Shown piece after piece: positions 57,917 to 64,000 of a stretch of DNA of 64,000 nt; positions within the stretch are counted from its first letter, which is position 1, and every line of letters starts with the position of its first letter. The position numbers were made by a program, and so were the translations under genes. Origin of the DNA: Gracilaria domingensis (taxonomy: Eukaryota; Rhodophyta; Florideophyceae; Gracilariales; Gracilariaceae); NCBI GenBank assembly GCA_022539475.1, contig VCMS01000042.1, positions 151,561-215,560 on the forward strand, written 5' to 3'. The notes under the pieces were generated by a model. That model did no database searches and had not been told where the DNA came from. It saw only the letters and a list, made by a program, of their open reading frames with translations.

Positions 57917-58295
57917 TGTTATTACGGACCAAAGGTTCCTGAGTCAGAGCAAACACTTGCTTGGTGCGTTTATTTGCCGAGTGAAGGTCAAGCTCACCGA
58001 TCTCAGTAGGGTGGCTGACTCCACTGTCAGGTTGAAAATTAGTAAAATTTTCGAACTATCTAGAATACTAGAAATAATACTAAGTTTCCCTATGAATTGG
58101 TGTGGCAAGCACTACACCTGTGTGAAGAATACAGCAAGGCTGTGTGCACGACCGTGATCAATTGCCATTGTGGCCATTCCCAAGTAATTGGCAAATCCAC
58201 GTGGAACTCATAAAGAGCTATATCTCACCTCCGTACCCGAGCGATTAGTATGAATCGCGCAAGCGACAAAGTTCCGCGAAACGCGTTGCTCTACA
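57917..58295 (-). repeat. Probable 3' LTR of the third element
   Basis: On the minus strand a terminus TGTAGAGCAACG follows a purine tract, exactly as at the 3' LTRs of the other elements. The far end is placed at TGTTATTACGG (57917) only because it begins TG; the partner LTR lies outside the window, so this edge is a guess. Confidence 0.4.
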
Positions 58296-58310
58296 TATCC
58301 CCCTCCTTAG
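58296..58310 (-). other. Polypurine tract of the third element
   Basis: The minus strand reads CTAAGGAGGGGGATA directly before the LTR terminus, resembling CTAGGAGGGGGGGAT after pol in the second element. Confidence 0.6.
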
Positions 58311-58373
58311 GGCGCGAACCGACCGCGGGAGCCATCCTTCACCTCGGTCCGCGAGAGTATAAAGACCACCACG

Positions 58374-60360
58374 ATGAGCGGGACGAATCTGACTTCTCGT
58401 GTTCGTACACCACATGCGCACAACTCTCTCTCGCCTGCAGTGATACATCGAGTCTTCTCGCCTGCGAGCCCAGAAAGCGCTAACGCGAGTCGTTCTTCTC
58501 CTCCGATAACTCGGGTTATATCTGCACCTGCGTTGCCAACTCCGTCCGCCGACGCGATGAGCAACCAGTACAACTAGCAGCACCAAACCAACCAGGGTGC
58601 TGGGCCTAGTCAACCGAACGTCGGGAACGCACCTCCACAGGCTGCGGGCGCCAATGCACCTGCGCCGCAGGGTTACTTTTCAGGCTTTCCCTCCGCGCCT
58701 CTTCCCCAAGCTTGGTATGTCCAACTAACACAGTACCGCCAGCCGCCAATGCAGCCGTGGAACTGAGGCGTTCCGGCCATGCCGGCTCCGCCGATGTTCA
58801 ATCGGAGTCCCGGTAACTGGGCCTCCTATGAGAGGCTAGAAGCTGTTGATCTTCGGAGGAATCCGTCTCCGTATCTCCAGGCACCGTGGTTTCACCCTCA
58901 GGGGGCTAGTCAATCCAACATCGTTGAGGCGTATGCCGACGGCAGTGGCCTGTTATCAGGAGAAGTTCACGTCTTCATGACGATGACGTTCGACTGGCAA
59001 CGCCAGATTACCGTTCCTAACCCGGCTATCGTCTACAGTCGTGGGGACTCCGATGCGGGCGCTCGAGCGGGGCTAATTCGCCTGGCTCACCAGCCTCTTC
59101 ACCGAACATACTCGCAAAACCCGGTGCCGGGAGAATACCATTTTGATGTGGCCTTCTACTGCACGATGGGCGAGATTCCCAACGGGGATAGCTTGTCTCG
59201 GATTGCGAGTTCGATTGGACAATACCAAGGTGTTGGTGTTCACCAGAATCTTCTGTTGTGGACCCGTCCAGCTTCTGCGCGCTGAATTTCGGTACCCACC
59301 GCATCGTTCGCGGTCTGACTATTTGCAGAATATGATCCGCTTTGAGCGTCGTAGCCGCTCCCGATGGGGATATTTGATTCCGTTTCAGAACTCGGAGGCG
59401 AACCGACTTCGTCCAAACCACATGTGTAGAAGGTATGTACCACTCCCATTCATCTGGAGATCTCTGAAAGTATGCCGTGGATGTTACGTGGAGCAACCTC
59501 CGTGTATCCCGTACGTGCGGAGCCGACTCCTAGCTGACCACTTCTCGGGATTCTGGGAAGTGGCTATCTCGGAGTGGGCTGCCTGCAAGGCGGTTTACAT
59601 CCTACAAGAGGCGTACGACCAGTATTAACTGTAGTTCGTTCCTCCGCGTCTGCTTGGCAACATCCGGTCCCTAGACCTTTCTGTTCCGCTTGGCGGTAAT
59701 GGAAACTTTTCCGAACTTCTATCGCTGCTGCGAGTCATCGAGAATGTCGACTGGACCCAGGTTTCTGTGCAACAGAGCCATCGTGAGGACGGGGATAGCC
59801 TCACAGACAGGTCTCCGGGGCGTCGCGTTCCCTTCGCGGGTGACTACGTCTTCTGCGACCCGTGGACACGGACGATTAGCAGCTCAGCTGAGGCAGATGT
59901 GCTCCGGCATCCCGAGAGATACGTCCCTGTTGGGCATACAATCGGTTTCATCATCACCGATGAGCCCTTCCACCCCGTCAGGGACGAGAATCCAATGCTG
60001 GATGACGCACCCGAGGGGGTAGTCGTAGACGACGAGGTCGAGGCCAACGAGACTGCTCCTATTCCAGATCCTTCAAACACGGTACCAGCGGTCACTCCGA
60101 TTACGAGCGCTCCTGCGAACACAGCCGCTGCTGCAAGCGGGCCTACCGTGGGAACCATCTCCGATACGGAGCGTACTGCAATTATCGCCCACTTTTTCAA
60201 TGATTCGAACGTGCAGACGCCCGGTTCGGGGAATGTCACGCAGTTGCGGGATGCCTTACAGAGCCACGTCGGCAAACAGGGTAACCCTTTCGGGGCCCGA
60301 TGGTGCTGGGGGTTTATCCTCGTAAGATTGAACCGTAGTAATACTCGCTTGGCGATCTAA
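58374..60360 (+). pseudogene. Antisense ORF of the third element, broken
   Basis: It runs opposite to the pol at 60.8-64 kb and starts just inside the 3' LTR. A TATA-like TATAAAG lies at 58358. The frame from ATG 58374 has TAG (58575) and TGA (near 58766), then is open at 58779-59285. It shifts by one base and continues through a TAA and TAG near 59626-59634 to 60360. Blocks shared with the ORF at 2329-4113 are PPCIPYVRSRLL with WEVAISEWA and YDQY, then FVPPRLL, and ERYVPVGHTIGFIITDEP. The acidic tail DDAPEGVVVDDEVEANE is specific to this copy. Function is unknown. Confidence 0.75.
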
Positions 60361-60822
60361 GTACCGAGTAGCGGGTTAGATCATAAATAGTATACCAGTA
60401 AAACTGTGCTTTTCCTTAAACCAGATTCTGTATGCTTCCTTCACTTCATCTTCCTTTCCAAGGATTCCTAAATTCTCCCTTCCAGGGGTTTCCAAATTCT
60501 ACATCTATCTTCTTCTTCTTCTCTTTCTCTCTCTCGAGTTTCTTCTTCCTCACCAGAGTGTTTATCTCTACGGAGAGTTCCCTGGTCTCGTTCAAGACAT
60601 TCATTCTTTTTCTCGAGTATTCATTTTGATCCCTCTAAAAGGAGCTGATGGCGTACACAGTACAGTTCTGCTTTAGGGCGGTCGTCCCTCGCTAGACGCG
60701 ACGCTGCTCATTGGCGGGAGCTTCCCATCCCTCCATCGACGTGTACGCTACTCTACAAGGGCCATGTCGACGTTGCGTGGCAAACCCGTTTTGATACGGT
60801 GATGATAACGCACGATTTGAGA
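60361..60822. other. Short spacer between antisense ORF and pol, pyrimidine-rich
   Basis: About 60440-60630 is a T/C-rich run (CTTCTTCTTCTCTTTCTCTC), which is purine-rich on the element strand. A pyrimidine-rich stretch also follows the antisense ORF of the giant element (4130-4600). Confidence 0.55.
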
Positions 60823-63800
60823 TCAAAAAAGGAGTCGAACCGACTCTTCCGTGTCTCTAAACGGCGGCCAGGCATAGTGGTGGGCGCAGTAGAGTGTTTC
60901 TACTCTTTGGTTGTGCCTTTGTCTCACAATGTGGTCCATCACGAACTCCTTTTGATTTATTTCCCGAACTGTGTCGTCGTTCTCGGCCTGTTCCTCACTG
61001 GAGTGTAGCGAGGTGTCAGGCGCTTCCGCGAGCTTCGCCAAAGATTCCCACGCCTTTGGTAGTCTAGCTACACTCGTCCGAGACAGACCAGCGGGAGTTA
61101 AGCTGCGTGTCCCAGTACATTGGGCGGAATCCACGAATACACGTGAACGAGCTCGCTCTTTCCCTGACGACAAACTCGGTTGGGGAGGCGGATCTGTTGC
61201 CACGGCGCGTGCTGCTTCACGTGATCTGACACAACGGTTGGCCGGAGAAACACTGTCTTACAGTTGAGATGGACTACTAAGTGGTGTGCATTGTGCGCCA
61301 AATGCCACGTTGCGAAACGGCTCTCTTGCAGGAGTAGTGTTTGAACTCCCCTCCGTGTGGCTCGGATCTGCCTCTTTTGATGATCTGGAGGCCCCATCAC
61401 GGGGGCTTACGCCATCGCGACCGGTCGAGGGTGAACTTCCCGCGAGCGGGTCAGTATCGATACCAACTGAACCCGTCTCGGGCTGAGAAATTCCACTTCA
61501 ATGTGTGTTCCACCGTTCTGAGAAGGAGTGTTAACTGTATCGGAATGTACCGTGACTGGCTTGCCTCGGGCAACACTGCGTGGAGCATTGCGAACGTCAA
61601 CGACGGTAGACGACGACGGAGTATCCGGTGCGCTTTCAGATTGCGTTATTAGGTGTCCTGTGTCATTACTCAGGCGAGGCGGCGGTTTGTACAAGTTCTT
61701 TGCCGGCTGTGCCGAAGGAGCTTCGCGAGAGCGATCGTCTGACGACTCCTGCCTGTCAGGCAATTGAACGGAGTGTTCCGGAGATACTTCCTTGATACGG
61801 GGAGTATACCAGGTTGCTGTGGGGGAACCTCATCCAAGAACGTGCGAGTGCGAGCGCTGACGCAACTCCTGTTCTCTGCAGAGGTGTGGGCGGCTTTCGC
61901 AACATCAGCACGCCACTGCGGATCTACCGACCTGAAAATCGGTGTACCCTGAACGTAGCCGTCCTGGAAGGAGCCAGAAGGCGATTCCACTTCATTATTC
62001 GGTGTGCCACGTGCGTTTGAAAACGCTTGGGACACCGGAATTACACTTTTCACGCCAAGGCGGGCATTATCCTCCGCCTCCTTACGTGGAGCGACGGGAT
62101 TAGAAAGCACGTCAGTAGGCGGTATAACCTTCGCAGTAAAGCAAGAATGAATTAAACGGTGGGAGTCCGAGGACTCGGGAACGTGCGACGACAACATCAG
62201 AAGGCCTGATAGCTCTCTCGAGAGTTGTGGAACACCACGATCATGAGGGCCATCAGCCTCTGGTGAGTGTGCTGTAGTATGACAGTCTTCTGAGACAGTA
62301 CGGGGCGCGACAACCTCCGTAACAGCGGTAGGACCTTGTATCACGTGATCGCGGGAGAACCCCTCATGTTGACCACCAACTTCCAGTACAACTGTGTTTG
62401 GCGCTACGAAAGCAATCTTGTAGGATCCATCCACAATTGGGGATAGTTTGTGACGTTTCTCCGTCTCAAGATTATAGTATTCTTTCCTTACAAAGGCGGA
62501 TTGCTCCTTCTTCAAGGATGGTAGTGGCCGACGAATTCGGGCATCGAAGTTTCGCTTGTATGCGAGTTGTGCCTTCGCCATCGAGGATTTCGCAAAGGGT
62601 ACAATTGTAGCGAGCCACGTTTTCCAACGGAGATAGTGATCGACCGTAGACGGGTACCTGTCCAGCGTCGGCTGGGGTTCGACGGCCACTGGCGGGGGAG
62701 GACGCGAGAGTACCATCTCAATCGGGGAGAGACCAGTTACTCTGCGTACCTGCGTATTATACACGTAAGTTACGGTATCGGTGTACAAGTCCCATGTCTT
62801 GAAGTGATCGGCAGTATACGCACGCAATGCGGACAACAAGGTACGGTTGAACCGTTCCACCTGCTCATTGCATTGAGAATGGTACGTCGTAGTGAACAAA
62901 TTGTTCACATCGAGTATCCGAAAGTCATCCGGGAAGAAACGCGCAACAAACTGCGCGCCATTATCCGAGAGGAGATTGACCGGTGGACCGTAGTCGAAAG
63001 CCCGATGCTTGACGAAAGCTTCCGCGACAGTTTGTGCTTCAATTTTCTTCAACGGAACAGTCTGAACAAGTTTAGATAACCTATTCGTAATGATAAGCAA
63101 GTAACGGTTTCCAAGGAGCGTCCGGAGGAACTCGCCGAGTACATCGACAGCAACAAATTCAAGAGCCGCCCGTGCGGGGATCAGAGTGATTTTTTTCGCA
63201 TGGCGACAAAGTTTCACTCGTTCTCGAGCACAATGCGTACACGTCTTGAAGGTAGAATAACAGTCAAGCGCTAGAATGGGCCAATAGAAGTCCCGACAAA
63301 GTGTCGTGTAAAGCTTCTTGGCACCAGGGTGAGCAGCAATCTTCGAGTAGTGCCAGAGAGGCAAGACTCTCAACTGAAAAGAATGGGGAACCACGATTTG
63401 TGGGTTAGATCGCACCAGCCTAACCAAGTAACTTTGTGAGTTAACTCCGAAGGAGATATTTGCACCATCATTTAGCTGGGCGCGCACCTTCGTACAAAAC
63501 GGATCTCCGTGCTGTTCAAGAATTAACTCCTCAGGAGCGATAGAGGCAAACGTGCCCGGATCGGGATCGATACAGTTTGCAAGGAGTATATCATCGCATA
63601 AATCATCCGAGATGACCTCGTAGTCCTCGTCATCCTCATGGAGTAAAAAACATGGAATATACTCATCGTCTTCGTCGACGGGAAGTGCTTTACCATCCGT
63701 TCCTAAACGAGAGAGGGCGTCCGCTTGGTTATTCAAAGTTCCCTTCTTGTAGGTGACGTCATAATCGAATTCGGCTAGCCGAAGTCGCCAGCGCATTAGT

Positions 63801-64000
63801 CGACCGGAAGGTTTCTTAATAGACATCAGCCAACGCAACGCGGAATGATCCGTGTTGACGGAAAAAAGGTGTACCCATAAGATATGGACGTAGTGTCTGA
63901 AGAGCCCATACCATGGCGAGACATTCCTTCTCGGATATAGAATAGTTCCGTTCATGAACGTTGAGTGTCCTAGACCAGTAACCAATTGGTTTGCGTTACC
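60823..64000 (-). pseudogene. pol: Pol of the third element, broken and cut by window end
   Basis: From the window edge inward: RNase H remnants (GYWSRTLN in one frame, then a shift near 63868 to [10 protein letters not shown]), an HHCC finger (HYSKIAAHPGAKKLY ... CTHCARER), and integrase VAVDVLG, DNGAQFV and EQVERFNR, so the D-D-E residues remain. The open frame ends at 61670. A separate frame (60823-61203) holds KEFVMDHIV and YAWPPFRDTEE, a damaged chromodomain-like end. Protease and reverse transcriptase lie beyond 64000. The sequence is clearly diverged from the other two pols. Confidence 0.85.

Overview
The window looks like nuclear DNA of a photosynthetic eukaryote, most likely a red alga. 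The grounds are compact, mostly intron-free genes, Gypsy-type chromoviruses, and pseudogene pieces of a plant-type phytoene desaturase and of thiamine-phosphate synthase. The lineage is inferred; no rRNA or organelle marker is present to confirm it. No tRNA, rRNA or CRISPR array was found.

Layout. Positions 1-1808 and 26946-30962 are the two halves of one minus-strand gene of about 1,670 codons, probably itself transposon-derived. It is split by a 25.1-kb LTR retrotransposon (1814-26945, minus strand). The proof is a 5-bp target duplication (GCTGT), two LTRs differing at about three positions, a primer-binding site, a polypurine tract, and exact in-frame rejoining of the host gene across the insertion. 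The element carries an intact gag, a small zinc-motif ORF and an intact pol with a C-terminal chromodomain. Between pol and its 3' LTR lies about 17 kb more: an antisense ORF beside the 3' LTR, a telobox-Myb gene with a long disordered tail, broken pieces of phytoene desaturase and thiamine-phosphate synthase, an array of 72-bp palindromes with a TTAGGG-like core, a broken Plavaka-like transposase, and a tandem array of unrelated hairpins.

Positions 31-47 kb are ordinary, sparse host DNA: a GT34-type glycosyltransferase, several low-complexity hypothetical genes, a secreted glycine-rich protein divergent from a membrane protein, and an AT-rich desert.

Positions 47510-57902 are a second, decayed chromovirus on the plus strand with a 5-bp duplication (ACTCT) and LTRs about 6% apart. 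Next to it, from about 57.9 kb past the window end, is a third, minus-strand decayed chromovirus. Its 3' end has the same antisense ORF as the giant element, but with only about 0.5 kb between it and pol. This comparison suggests that the giant element is a normal chromovirus with an antisense gene that has gained about 15 kb of cargo. The main candidates for an undescribed system are the conserved antisense gene and the cargo pairing of a telobox protein with TTAGGG-bearing palindromes.
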